A stretch of DNA of 64,000 nt from Ceriagrion tenellum (Eukaryota; Arthropoda; Insecta; Odonata; Coenagrionidae), in NCBI GenBank assembly GCA_963169105.1, contig OY720636.1:133271233-133335232 (forward strand). The letters run 5' to 3'. A program made the position numbers and the translations under genes. Shown here piece by piece: positions 1 through 11,800 of the stretch; within the stretch, counting starts at the first letter, position 1, and each line of letters opens with the position of its first letter. The notes below the pieces were generated by a model. The model had not been told where the DNA came from and searched no databases. It was given only the letters and a program-made list of their open reading frames with translations.

Positions 1-1200
1 TCTCTTCCGGTGAGGCAAAGAAATCAAGTTTGTAGTGTGAGAGTTGAAGAACAGACGTGATTCTTAGTTTTTAAATGTAATATGTAGGGATTTTGTTTAT
101 TTTTGTTTATGGGTTGAGTTGTTTTAATACCGTCATCTTGAAAGTTATGATTGGAGTAGTAGTTATCAGATATGGTTATGTATTTTTCAATTTTTTTCTG
201 ATTAGAATAATTCCATTGATTCTATAGAAGTAAGGTGACTACAAAAAAGGGAAGGTATTTGGGTCATATTTCATATTCCAAGCACTCTTTAGCCTTAGGA
301 TAGGCAAAATAGGTGGCGAGTGCATTGTTCTCCCTTTTAAGTTGCGTCTCTGTCTATTTCAGTACTCAAGAAAAGGGTGTTCAAAATGATGCCTCCCAGT
401 CACTGTAGATGGATGGTTAATAGAGTTTCCGTGAAAATACACGACATAATAGCGTGATTGTGATCGGTAGCATACTCCGTTTAGTTACCTAACTTCATGC
501 ATTTTAGCGATCTAGTCTTCATTGTGAAAGGGATTTTTAAGAGTGGTATTTTTCTACATGGTGTTTGTGGTAACTTGGTTTCTAACCTGTCAATAATTAC
601 ACCATTCAGTGTGTGATTCTTATGTAAAGAATGATACTAAATTTGTGCTTAAACCGTTCAAATTTTGCATGAATTTCAATTTTTGCTCGTTGTTTACTGA
701 AAGTCAAACCACATTTTTTCTTGTGAGTTATATTCCCTCTGCAAACGTATTTTGAATTACTTGAAGTAAACACATTGAAGCAAAACATTGGTAAATGCAT
801 AATTTCATGTTGTCATAACACTGATTTTTGAGGTGTGGTACCTGGGAAAGGAAACAGCATTAAGGATTTGGATGCAGTATACCAATAAGCACCACAGTCA
901 ATTAACTGGCTTAGGAAAATAAGGCTAACGTCTATTTGATGAATGAACAAATTTAATAAGATATTGTATTCTTGAAGCACATTATAGATAAATTTCCAAG
1001 CATTGCATTGACAAATGATATGGTAAGAAGTCACTTGCATGAGTGCATATACACCTAGGGTTTAAATTCGTAATGAAAGAAATCATTTGATCCCGGTCAA
1101 GTCAAATAATTTTTTCAATTTTAAGATAGTTTTGATAGTAAATAATTGTTGATTTATGATTCCTTGGAGATTTTTCATTAAATTTACATCGTCTACAAAT
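1..1200. other. AT-rich stretch, no gene seen
   Basis: AT-rich sequence with short open frames only, none protein-like. The first nine bases run into a good splice-donor pattern (TTCCG followed by GTGAGG), so an exon could end at about base 9 on the plus strand, but the window edge hides it. A good acceptor (polypyrimidine tract then CAG) sits near 361 without a matching donor downstream. Confidence 0.5.
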
Positions 1201-1230
1201 TAAATAAAATGTTGGACCAGTGTCTCCTTA

Positions 1231-1476
1231 CGTTCCCTCATCGTGGAATACTTTGGGAGAATGCAGTTTGATGGGAATGTCCTCGTCCTCTCTTTTCCTC
1301 GGCCTTAATCTTCTTCTAGGCAACTTGACGAGCACGTACGCCCCGGCACTAAACCCGTTAGGTTCCCGAGATATATTTGATATTTGGGCAATCCAGAGCA
1401 CCGTGTCGGGCCTCCCACCATAGTCACCCGCGTCTAGAAAACCTAGATCTCTCCATTCTGCGTCATTACTCCTCAA
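1231..1476 (-). CDS. Possible coding exon, unknown family (minus strand)
   Basis: An open frame of about 82 codons on the minus strand has the makeup of a real protein: it is charged, varied and not low-complexity. A readable middle piece is DYGGRPDTVLWIAQISN and the C-terminal end reads SPKVFHDEGT. The frame closes at a TAA that is part of a donor-like GTAAGG, so it may be an exon ending at about 1,231 rather than a true C-terminus. A weak acceptor-like TAG lies near 1,437. The opposite strand is also open (1,220-1,423) but is rich in L and S, as an antisense shadow would be. I recognise no domain; a decayed transposon ORF is an alternative. Confidence 0.3.
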
Positions 1477-2150
1477 TCACCCGACCGAGAAAACCACCGT
1501 GGAATCGCTGTCTTGGCCACATTTTGGGGCGTTGCGAAGGGGTGAGGCGACCGTGGGGTTGGAAAGGTGGTGGGTGATGAGTAAAGCAAGAGGGAAAGGA
1601 TGGATGGATGGGCGAGGAGGGGTGAGCAAGGGTTAAGATTGGCAGGGGAGGGTTTGAGAGATACTGGGAAGGGGTTGGGAAAACGGTGTAAACCACCGCG
1701 CCGCGTCTGTCGTACGCGAAGGGGCATTCATTGCCTCACCCCCTTTTCCATTCAGCTTCCACCCCTTCGGCTAGAGAGGCTCGTTCACACACACGCACAC
1801 ATAGACAGACAAGGCGGCTGTCGGAAAACCCGCCCTCCCTCGCTGGCGCCCTCATTTCAAGCTCATCACTCCTTCCAACGAACACACTAACGCCTAACAT
1901 CTTCCCGGCGCCCATTTCCTACAATCCAAATCCACATTCCTCCCGGACCTCATTCCCTTTGCTCTCTCACACCCCCCTTCTTCCCCGATTCCCCGAAACT
2001 GAAATCCGTCACCACTACCACCTTCTGCCCTTTCTTTACCACTCCGTGTCCTGCGTGAAACACTCCATCTCTCCCCACTCCTCATCAATTACACCCCTCC
2101 CCCGTGCAAACCCATCCTCATCCATTCCTCCAATTGTGTATTTACTATTT
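1477..2150. other. GC-rich island with purine-to-pyrimidine switch
   Basis: Base composition rises sharply above the surroundings. From about 1,540 to 1,690 the plus strand is G/A-rich; after a CG-dense junction near 1,695-1,715 it turns C/T-rich to about 2,130. All three plus frames and some minus frames stay open, giving S-, P- and H-rich translations with no recognisable domain, so I do not call a gene. It could be a promoter or 5' untranslated region, or part of a repeat type seen across this window. Confidence 0.5.
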
Positions 2151-2640
2151 TTTTCATTAATAAAGTTTTCCAAACACAGCAGTATTGCAAATTTTAAGTG
2201 CAGTTGTAACAAATGCAACATGACACTTATATTACCAACAAGGTAACAAAAAAATGCAACTACAAATATGAAAAAAAGATATGCTGATTATTTTTCTATT
2301 ATTGTCTATTTTTGCTGTTTAATTCCAAAAAGGTGTGTCATGGCCAAGTAGGCATAGGTTAGAGGGGATAGCAAAAAGGGATCTATGTCATTAAGAAGCG
2401 AATTTATTGATGAGGAGAGACGGAAGAAGAACTAACGTTCAATCGGAGAAAATATCCTTTCATTGAAGTCTGTGTACGTATGTGTGGTAGTTATTTTGTT
2501 TGGGGAGAACCCGAAGGCACTCCGATATTGATTTATAACGGAAGTTTGGGACTAAATTTAAGATTTTTTAAATGAGTTTTGAATTTGTCTCTGATAGGAG
2601 TGACTACAAATTGAGAGGGAGGGTTTGGAATTCCGTACTT
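2151..2640. other. AT-rich spacer, nothing seen
   Basis: AT-rich with homopolymer A and T runs. No open frame, repeat or signal worth naming. Confidence 0.5.
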
Positions 2641-3320
2641 CTCTATTTTAGAGAAGAAAGCCGTGTCACTGTTGCGCTCCATCTTCTCGAAACTTCCCCC
2701 ACCTCTTCCCTTGTCCTCACTCCCTTTCTACCCCGTCCTCTCCGACCCCCATTTCAGACCTTGAACCATTCGCATTTCATGCGTGCTTTTGAGGCCTCCG
2801 CCGCGCCCCCCCCCCCTCTCCAACTACCACCTGCCGCCACTAAACCCACCGACGTCGCCGTGTCCCCAAGTAATGAGACCGCCTTGTCCCATCTCTAATA
2901 TTTCTCTCCCTCCCGCTCTGCCCACATCTCTCGAGGTCGGAGAGCAATCCCAATATCACGCGGTGAGTTGGGATGTGAAGGAAGGAATTCCATCTCCTAA
3001 ACGACACTTCACATTATATCCCCTCCCTTTGTCTGGGAAATAGATTTGATACTTTCATTTTCATTCGAGGCGCGGCGAGATATTCCACAGATGAGGCTCC
3101 CGGCGGGAACATGATGCCTATTTTCGGCCTCTATCTTGGGCGCCAGCGTGATCCTTTGGGCGAGGTACGTCGTCCGTCGCCTCAATTAAACTCGTTTTGT
3201 TTAAAGTCGCCGCATCCGTGCGCTGGCGGCTCAGAAGATGGGACAAATATGCGGAGCAATGAGATCTGCGACTGCGTCTCGTGACAGCTGGGGCCTTTTA
3301 CATGTAAATTACGTTGTCAT
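2641..3320 (+). other. GC-rich patch with two splice-donor candidates
   Basis: The plus strand is pyrimidine-rich from 2,690 to 2,930, then mixed and CG-containing to 3,310. Two good donor patterns occur on the plus strand: CACGCG followed by GTGAGT at about 2,968, and GGCGAG followed by GTACGT at 3,165. A GC-rich patch with donors but few acceptors suggests a promoter with first exons, but no transcript evidence is available. Confidence 0.3.
3111..3164 (+). CDS. Possible short first coding exon
   Basis: Two in-frame ATGs open a peptide MMPIFGLYLGRQRDPLGE that ends exactly at a strong donor (GAG then GTACGT). The same frame is open upstream to before 3,050 and downstream to about 3,290, which for this composition could be chance. 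There is no homology call; the case rests on the start codon, the donor and the GC-rich setting. Confidence 0.2.
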
Positions 3321-5143
3321 CGCTCGTAGTAATGAACTGTGGTTAGCTCTATAGCTAATGATATGCCGTTCGTTATTCCGCAGCCGAAAATTGTTCTCCG
3401 GCTTCAAAGGGACATTTGCGGTCGATCGGTTGCACCTGTTTGACATTTAGTTCTGTGAGTAGTCGAGTGATGTAGTGAGAATGTTAATTACTATATGTGT
3501 TTAGACAAGTCAACGTATATATTCGTTAGTTCATGGCTTCATTTTCCGATGAATTTTGGAGCCTCTTTTTAAGTTCTGGCTAGATGACCTGTGATACGTC
3601 ATTTGGTTCAAAGGGATTCCAAATTATATTTCATTGTTACCTCGTCGTATAAAATTAATATCAATTAGTGAATATCTAAGCTTAGTCATACAAGTTAACT
3701 GCAGGGGTAGCGACTGCGGTTGTAAATATCATAACCATGGAATTTCAGCGGGAGATGAAATTAAAAAAAGCTTTAAAGAAAGTGAATGAATATTATTTCG
3801 TGTAAATTTTTTGTAGCCGAGGATAATAAGTTGAATGGGTTTCAGTCCCTCCTGGTGTATCGGATTCCTTAGTTTTTAAATAATGTGCCTATTTGGACGC
3901 CCAATGTCTTTACGTTTTTTCCAAATCTTTTGTAAAAGGGAGAGAAGTCACATGGTAATTATTCCAGACTTACTACGACAATGGAATTTAGTTTAGTTTT
4001 CCCCCTTACTCCAATCCGCAAAATCATTTATGAGGAAAGAGGGCTTTGGGTCATGTCTCATTTTATTTTCTGGTCAGGTGCTGTGTTATTGTGCCTTGAA
4101 AAGCCGCGCTAAAACCATGAAAATCGGCGCAAGACACCTGGGCCTTGGGATTCTCGATTCTTGCTGAATGCAGGAGCAGGCGATAGTAAACCGTGCACCG
4201 TATGGCGCTCCATTGGTTTATTTATCCTTCCCACCCATCTCCCACAACGCCCATACCTTATCATGCTTGTTCTCCTTCCCTTGCTTCCTCCTCTGAGAAT
4301 TCCTCCGCATTTCTTTTCTGTTAAACTTCTTTTTAAAGACCGTTTTTACAATGTTTTGCGAGGGGATTGGATATATGATTTGCTTCAAGTCTCTTCTCGC
4401 ACAGAATTTAGATTTTGCCGTGGCACGATCTTAAAATTATATTTGAACGGAGAAACTACTTTTACTAAAACCCCTTCCCTCTCTGCTTATCTCTGACAAT
4501 TCTTACTTGTATATATTATTTTTTTCAATGCAGTTAGTGTTTTAGCTAAAGGGTCAAGAACGTAAGACTTATAAAGGTAAGAATGAATAGCATCTTTTAA
4601 CTATAAAAAAATTGTTTCTGTGAAATACTGCTGGAGGAAGATACATTTCGAGGAAAATAATTTGCTATATAACGAAACCTTCAATCAGCGTTACCTATTA
4701 AGTATTTGACAAATAACTTCGTTGTGTTCCTTCACTGTTTCCCGTTAATTGCTGAGATATTGATTTAAAATCCGATTAATCCGATAGAAAAAGCGCTTTG
4801 GTCATTTTGTCGATCAAGAAATATTAATATTGCTAAGAAATGTAACCCTCAATTGACCTGAATTTTTACTATTGCATGATATAATAGAAACCACAGAATA
4901 TTGAACAGTATAAGTGAGGATGTTAGATTATCCATGTGCCTTGGCTCCAACAGTCGCCATGGCAATTCCTTAAGAATTTGTTGGGATAAAAGGGCCGGAG
5001 TTCAAATGAATGCATCGTAAACGATTCCTTACTTCAATCTTTCCCGTACGCTGACCGATTCATCCTATGTGTCCAATATTGCCCTCACTTTTTCTGTGGA
5101 TTCTCAGCGCCCGTACCCTAATTCTCTCTTTTCCTCATCCTAG
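3321..5143. other. AT-rich stretch, weak exon candidates only
   Basis: Mostly AT-rich. A reasonable acceptor at 3,384 starts a frame open to a GTGAGT at 3,456, and a stronger acceptor occurs at 4,077. Two isolated acceptors and one donor in 1.8 kb are within what chance gives. No repeats recognised. Confidence 0.4.
4078..4167 (+). CDS. Possible terminal exon
   Basis: After a strong acceptor (long T-rich tract, then GGTCAG) one frame stays open for 29 codons to a TGA at 4,165-4,167. It begins VLCYCALKSRAKTMKIG and ends GLGILDSC. The other two frames close quickly. No polyadenylation signal is obvious nearby and I recognise no family, so this is only a candidate. Confidence 0.18.
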   Translation: MLCYCALKSRAKTMKIGARHLGLGILDSC

Positions 5144-5192
5144 AAATCCAGGGACCCCAAACACTTGCATCGCCGAAAGTGGAAGCGATTCG
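5144..5192 (+). CDS. Possible small exon
   Basis: A very good acceptor (a 30-base pyrimidine-rich tract ending TCCTAG) is followed 49 bases later by a fair donor (TTCG then GTGAAT). All three frames can cross the 49 bases, so the phase is unknown and the protein cannot be named. Chance pairing is quite possible. Confidence 0.15.
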
Positions 5193-5559
5193 GTGAATGC
5201 AAGACTCTCAAATTTATTTGATGGAAGTTGAGATACCGCACACCCTTTCCGGGCCGTAACGGGTGTGGTCATCTTAGAGAATGCAAGACTTCTTATGATT
5301 GAATTACGGACACGGAATACATATGACCATAAGGCTCAGATCATAAGTAAAACTAAATATGATGAACTCAGTTCTTGTATGATAAAAGCTTACGATCCTT
5401 TTGAGCGGCAACATCTTCAAAAGCTCCATTTTTGTGGAAATTTTTAATTACTATATTCTCAAAAGACGACACACCTTCATATGTTGTCAATTTTTCCATA
5501 TTTTAAGAAGTTTTAACTTGCCTTAACCATTTTACCCCTTTGAGTATCAATATTTATTA
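5193..5559. other. AT-rich spacer, nothing seen
   Basis: No recognisable gene. The ten-base word GAATGCAAGA recurs at about 5,195 and 5,279, too short to call a repeat. Confidence 0.4.
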
Positions 5560-5950
5560 TGATTCAAAAATTTTGGGGAGAAATTCGACGGATAAAAGAT
5601 GGCAAAGATTGTAAAGTTTTGAGAGGGGAAGATCAGAAGTGGGGAAGTTTTTAGAGGAGAAAAAGAGGAAAAGATCATCTGGAACACTATAGTAGTAAGT
5701 AGGATAAGATGGATTGGGCGCACTCTAGGGAAAAATGGGTTTGTGAAGAACATGATTGACGGAAAAATAGAGGATTAAGTCTTAAGAGGTAAGAAGTGGG
5801 GTAAATGCCAAGACCAAATGAGGATGGAAGTACATAAGAATTGCCAGAGTGTATAAGAGTTCCCTATAACATAACAATAAATATAATTATCATTCAAAAA
5901 AGAAGGACGGAGGACTGCAGTCAACCAATCTTAGGATTGAATGACCAATT
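5560..5950 (+). mobile_element. LINE remnant, 3' end of ORF2 and tail
   Basis: On the plus strand the stretch at 5,699-5,760 reads RIRWIGRTLGKNGFVKNM, the motif found near the C-terminus of many arthropod non-LTR reverse transcriptase ORFs (R-W-I-G-x-x-L-x-x-N). It is followed by a GKIED-like segment and stop codons, then by a 3' tail (ACTGCAGTCAACCAATCTTA near 5,914) also found, in reverse, at 44,190-44,215. Reverse transcriptase and endonuclease regions are missing, so this is a dead, 5'-truncated insertion. It belongs to the same family as the copies at 36,712 and 44,165. Confidence 0.75.
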
Positions 5951-6560
5951 ATTAATCCTTTTTGCCATTTATTGCAAGGTTTTAGCTACTAGACCCGTAA
6001 ATGATGGTAATATTTGGCCATTGAGCAGATTATTATGGAACTTGGCCTACGGTTCCCACGTCATTTTCCCTTTCTTGCCCTCCTCTTCCCCTCTTCTTAC
6101 AGCTCCCTCGCCACCCTACCTGTCCTCGTTTCACTCAGAGAGTTCCGAAAGAAGTCCGCGTAATGACTAGCAAAGCTCGGGCGACGAGTGGGAAGGTGGG
6201 AGATGGACAAATGAAGGCGGCAGCGGGAGTAGACCTCTCTCTCTCTCAGCCATCGCCTTCATTCTGGGTCTTGAATGGTGCGCAAACAGTTGTACGTATT
6301 CGTAGAGGCCGCTGAAGACCTCTATCTCTCTCTTCTGTCTCAGGAAGGCGCAGAGAGGGAAAAAAATATGGAAGCGAAATGCTCTGCTGCTGCTAAGAAA
6401 ATAATAGCGACGTCGGCGTAGCCATCTATTCCCTCTCCTCCCGCGCATTTTTCTCTCGCATCCTCTTCTCTGGCACCGAGTCTCACCTTATTACAATGCT
6501 ACTCCGTGAGAGCGTGTTATCTCATTAGCAAAAATCCCTCGCCGCGTGCGTTCCAGCGGA
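5951..6560. other. Mixed spacer with pyrimidine block and GC-rich patch
   Basis: A pyrimidine-rich block (about 6,055-6,130) is followed by G/A-rich sequence, a short CT run near 6,236 and a GC-rich patch to 6,560. Minus-strand open frames here are arginine- and serine-rich and look like composition effects. A minus-strand donor pattern (AATAAG then GTGAGA, near 6,489) exists but no open exon leads into it. Confidence 0.4.
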
Positions 6561-7308
6561 TGGAAATGTGGGTGACGGCTCTTTAGCTGCTAAGGAATCT
6601 ACATGTGGAAAGAGAATCCTTAAAGGAACACCGAAACAGCCTGTCCTTCAGGCGGCATTCTCTGTGTCAACCACTGTAGCTGGTTATCTCTTTGTTGTTT
6701 CAGGAGCGTGTAAGATAATTTTTCTGGCAGCCTTCCATTTTGGATGGCAGATATATGAACCTATAAATGAAACATGTTAAAGCAATTCCCAGTGGGTATA
6801 AGTAAAACTCTCTTCCATTCATGATCATCTCTCTTTTGTGTGCTACAATGGAACACGCTGTCGCCACCAATTTGCAATTGTTAATTATCATTTTCCTAAA
6901 CCCCCACTCTTGGCATCTCACCAAGATTTTTGAATTTTTATAAGAATAGTAAATAATTTAATTTAATTCATTGAGTATTATATGATGGGCTATTCCTTTG
7001 TCTGTAATAATTCTCAGATAGTATTGTAGCAAATGATAATGCGTATCTTATTTTTTGTGCTGTTGTATTATATCTTTGAAACTATGAAAATATTTGTGCA
7101 ATGGTAAAGAACTGAAACGTTCGTGCTTAAATTTCATCTAAAGACAGGAAAAAATGCTTCACGGCGTGCCAAATTGGGTTTTTGAGAGAAAAGACCATCC
7201 GAATCTAACTTAAAAATATTATAACCGCCATAAAATGTGTAAGATCATCATTTTACCTGGCTCCAAGCCTTAAGTTTGTTTGCCATTAAATTTTTTGTCA
7301 ACTGCTAG
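6561..7308. other. AT-rich spacer, nothing firm
   Basis: Short open frames on both strands are not protein-like. A good acceptor near 6,703 is followed by an immediate stop in its only long frame. Nothing else seen. Confidence 0.4.
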
Positions 7309-7625
7309 CCGATGGTGGAAATTTTACCTCAGAAGCATTCCTCTTCAGTGCCGTTGATGAAAATTTTCTCTATATACTCGTCTTTTCTAAATTTTCCAGA
7401 GATCGATTTAGAGCGCGGTGCGACAAAATCCGGCGCAAAATCTATAGAGGGTTATCTTGCGGCGGACTGCGTGCAGGCAACGCGATGCGAAGGCACGAGC
7501 GGGACAGCGATGGATCGGCATTTGGAGTTCACACGCAGACAAAGAAACTGGGAGAAACGACTGAGCGATATTTGGCGCGGGGGTGGACGGAGGCTGCAGG
7601 CGGAGCAGTGGGAAGAAGGGGAGGG
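7309..7625 (+). CDS. Possible exon or 5' part of a G/A-rich island
   Basis: A fair acceptor (ACTGCTAG, 7,301-7,308) opens a 105-codon frame whose stop overlaps a donor pattern (GGGG then TAAGG). The first ATG is at 7,312. The N-terminal half is mixed (for example MVEILPQKHSSSVPLMK); the C-terminal half becomes R, E, G and W-rich as it enters the G/A-rich island, where stops are scarce on this strand. No domain recognised, and the openness may simply reflect base composition. Confidence 0.2.
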
Positions 7626-8870
7626 GTAAGGCGGTAGCGACAACCGAGCCCGATCGAAAGCGTGGCTTTTTAGAAGATAGGACGCGCGGAACAGGAGATG
7701 AAGATTTGCCGGCAAAGATTTCACGTGGACTGGAGGAAGAGAATAGGGGGCGGGAGCGAATCTTAAATGTAAAGGGAGATAAAATGAAATGAACGAAAGA
7801 GAAATCTCTGAGAATAAAGGAACCCCTGGTTGAGGGTCCACCGTTTTGGGTTGGTTGTTGCAGGAGGGAAGACGGCGAGATCGGGAAAATCAAGGGGGTC
7901 TGAGAGAAGGGGAAGGAAAGGACAACAACTTTATTGTGCTTTTGATTGTGGTGGGAGGGATGAGAGACGGAGAAGCACGGCAGAGGAAGGGGAAGAGAAA
8001 AGCGACACGTTCATGAGAAACTGAAGCGCGGAGTGGGGTTGTGAAGAAATTGAGATTGTATGGGGTTGAGGACTAAGAGGAGACGAGGGGAAGGAGGCAC
8101 CCTTTTGACAATACGGGGTGTGTTTGTGGGTTGAACAGCTGTGGGGAGGAGTGGAAGATCAAGGTCGGATCGGAAGCGGAGGGGGAAAGGAAAATTGGCC
8201 GCGAGGCCAGGCGTCCTCTCTCGTAGCGGTCGTTTTGAGGGGTCGGTCCGAAAGGGACTCCAGAGGCCCTTTCCCTCCCTTGCAAGGGCCCCGAGAGCAA
8301 CGACAAGTGGTGTCCCTGGAAGAGGAGCACGAGGAGGAGACAACCGATATATATGCGAGGAGGGGGGCTTTTGAACGGGCGGGGGCGATTCCCGGGGCCT
8401 TCTTCTGCCCCCTCCAATGGGGGCAATGGGGTTGAGCAGCTGTGGGATGATGAGAGTGGTGGTGGTCGTAATCGGGTCGGAACGGAATTGGACGGGGAGC
8501 GGTTGTTCTTTTGGAATCATGATAAAAGAGTTTGACGGCGGAGGAGTGTGGAGGGATTTTTCGGGGAGAGTGAGTGGATGGGACGAAGTTTCGGAGAAAC
8601 CACAGCGGGAGAGGGCTCGTGCTCTGAGCGGGAATGGAATCTGTTGGGGGTGTTCCGGGAGGGGGTAGGAGGAAGGTCGGGGACGACGGGAGTGGAGGTC
8701 GGTTGCGGTCGGAAGGATTCTCCGGCTCCTCTCTACAGGGCGATATCTCCGGGACAGAGATGAGGCTGGGCAGTGGAGAGGATTGCTGGGCGACGGCCCT
8801 CGAGACCCTATAGAGCCCCTATCTGGACCAGCGAAAGCCCGCGTCTGGACCGATATTACTCGACCAAAGA
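7400..8870. other. Long G/A-rich, CG-containing island
   Basis: The plus strand is strongly enriched in G and A for about 1.4 kb, in contrast to the AT-rich flanks. Open frames overlap on both strands (up to about 169 codons on the minus strand, proline- and leucine-rich), which is expected when one strand lacks T; none shows a domain. It may be a CpG-rich regulatory region or untranslated exon. It is the largest of several such islands here. Confidence 0.55.
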
Positions 8871-11800
8871 TCGGTTTTGCGTGTAGTTCATTGATAAGTA
8901 TCGTTTAAAATGAATGCATTAATAAATTAGTCTAGATAAATTTTCACTTTGCTCATAGAAGTTACGTGTTGGGAGGGAAGGTAATGGTTTAGGCGCGGAG
9001 GTATAAGAACTCAATCATTGTAAAATGTTATAGATTTTAGTCAGCGGCGAGCTGAGTTTTTAGGGATAGTGACTAGACTATGTTCGACAATAAATAAGAA
9101 ATATGAATTCGGCAAAATGTTATGCAAATTACTGAGAGATTAAGAGCTCTTTTAGATTTTTATTGCGTATTGCAACTCACTATGCTTTATAGTGCGTAAT
9201 GCATTATATAATATCGTTGAAGACCTCAGATGCAGATTTCAAGATCATTGTATATTATTATTGCATAGCCAATTTTATGCTACCCTTCCCAGGTAACCGG
9301 GTAGCTTCTCACTGCTTAAAAATTATCTCCGTCAGGTCCATGTCAATGCCCCTGGTGCTTATTAGAAATCGCGTTCTTTGGAATAGGTTCATAGGAATGT
9401 TTTCAGCGCTTTGAATAAAAGTGGCGATGTAATAGGTATTTTATTTGCAATCCACACATTCCATTTGCATTGCTTAAAATGTTTATATAAGAGTTGTCTT
9501 GATTACTTATAACGCCGAAATTTCACAACTTCCCTTAAGAGGTTGCACCATGTCCTTTAGGCTCTCTATTCAAAGGCCATACTCGTTCAGTGGTTATTTT
9601 GGTGAACATATGTGACTTGAAAATATTCATCGCGTGATATTTGACCGTAAATTTAATAACTCTTTCCTGATTCACTCAACCCATTTTTTTAAGATAATGT
9701 TTGTGGTGTGCCTGTGATTTCCAAAGTCTTCTAACATACCGTTCTAACAATTATCTCCCGCTGAAATATCGACGATTTTCTTACCTGATCACTAAATTAG
9801 TGAAAAGTGGTTTCAGCTAAACCATATATCTTTCAGCAATCCATTCGATATCGCAGGCTGAAGCTCGTGGATTTGAATTTTTATGTCCGGAAATATTGTT
9901 CTAGAGCTATTGGTAATTGTTGTGAGCTCTAAGTATGACCGTAGAGCAAATTTCTACCAAGAATTGAACAGTGCTAGGATACGAAATGCTCTTTTTATTT
10001 GGAACTCACATCGCTCAGTTATCATATTTCACTCTAAAAGTTTCCTAATAAAATAGTCCGCGACTGGCTAAAAGCCATAAAAATATCGGATCACGAATAT
10101 ATTTTCCTCTCTTTTGATAGTTCAAGCCATTTTTGCAATCCGTTTTGACGAAAGTCCTCGAGTTCAAGCCCTTAGCGTAGTAATTGCTGAGGAAACCCTT
10201 GATGTGGAAGCCTGTCAAGGGAGTAGCTTAATGGATAGGAATTAATATGCTAAGAGAAGTTACTGAATTCTTAACTGTTGTAAATTTTAAATGAATTCGG
10301 GAGCGACTTAATTTGTAAATATAAGTGCCTTAATTTTTATGCCTCGAGGGGGCATACTAATGGCCATTTAGGAAAGGTCAATTCCCTTCAGGAATCGCTG
10401 ATCTTTATCATCTCTCTCATCGTGCCCCTTAAATGTGCCTGCTCTGCTGAAATCTTTCCAAACTTAGAAATGTTAATAAGTATATTCATGGGAAATTAGT
10501 TTTACCACTTCCCATCATACTACCGCCTTTGCTTTAGAAGTTCATTCAGCAATTTGAGAAAAGTTTAATAACGGCCTTTTCTTTTTCAATACTTATTTCG
10601 ACGGCAGCGTTTTCTCTCAGCTAGGATACTATAGTGTTAGTGCTGACTTCTTGTAACTCACTAGATAAACAACTTAGTTTTTCCCTTGCAGCAACCTCTT
10701 CTTCCAAAGCAGTCTTTTTTTAGTCAAAAAATTCTATCGTCCTGGAAATTGCTATTTTTATTTCAAAAGGACCACTATACTCTGAGGTAAAGTTTTTTTT
10801 AACAAAATCGGAGCGTAATTTAGACGGACATTTTGAGGATGCCGGGATAATATAGTCCGATTAAAGGTGTTGCTATTTATATGTGGGTTGTAATGATAAA
10901 AATGTATATTGATGTAAAATCTTTTGAAAAGCGTCTCAAGATGCAATCTAGCGCTTTTTTTTGCTGAAAATGATACTCTGACGACTAATAAAGTGTTTTT
11001 AAAGGTGCAACTTTAATTTGACTACTCATGATACTCTTTAAGATTTCTTGCATTTCTTTGCAGTACTCCGCTGGATCAAAAACAATCTTAAACTGTATTT
11101 ATCTAACGCTAACATTCCGCTATCAAAACTCAGTATTAAATCATATACTCTGAATTGGATAGAATAAGCCATATCTTGAATCATGAATTAAACGGTTAAG
11201 AATTAACAAAGCAAGCAAACATTAAGCCGTGTATGGCCAAATGCAAAACGGTTTTCATCCGTTAGATAACTGAGCAAAAAAAAGATCAATATGTTACATA
11301 GAGTTTTAATCATATCTACGTTTTTAGGCACATATTTTTTATTAATTTAGGCAGAACATCAGTAATTCACTCCTGCTAACATTAGTAATCGATTCTACTC
11401 TTGAGTACACGTCGGAGCTTTGTGTTCCAATGTTATTTCGCCCAAATATAAATTTTCCTTATTTATGGCAAGAGGACTTGTACCTTCGGTTAGTATGTAA
11501 ATGCGATTATTCTAGCATGATTATTAAGAGTTTAAATTTACATTTCCATTTTTTCTTCTCTAAATTATGGCCTTATATTTCCTGGCTCATCCAGCCTTGG
11601 AGAATACCTAATGCGGACACATATGTACATTTTCAAGTCCTCCGGCTTTTCTGAACTCCTTACGTTTCTCCTCGTGCTTACCAGGCTTAAATCCCTGTCT
11701 AAAAGGGGCGCCCATTCTTCATTATACCAGGCCCGCCCACCACCCAGTGCCTCCTTCACAACTCTTCCCAGCCTCCTCCCCCACCTCCAGTTTCTCTGCC

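Noticed and set aside
1731..2246. A 171-codon plus-strand open frame
   Set aside because: It is a serine-, proline- and histidine-rich reading of a pyrimidine-rich block, overlapped by other open frames; no motif or codon signal.
3058..3072. A 15-base word (TTTTCATTCGAGGCG) shared with 14,076-14,090
   Set aside because: A shared 15-mer is expected by chance among all pairs in 64 kb, and the flanks do not align.
8011..8520. A 169-codon minus-strand open frame, the longest in the window by length
   Set aside because: It lies in a G/A-skewed island where the opposite strand rarely makes stops; the translation is proline- and leucine-rich without a domain.
9700..9850. Strong minus-strand donor (ATCAG then GTAAG) near 9,784
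   Set aside because: All three minus-strand frames leading into it contain stops after the only acceptor-like sites.
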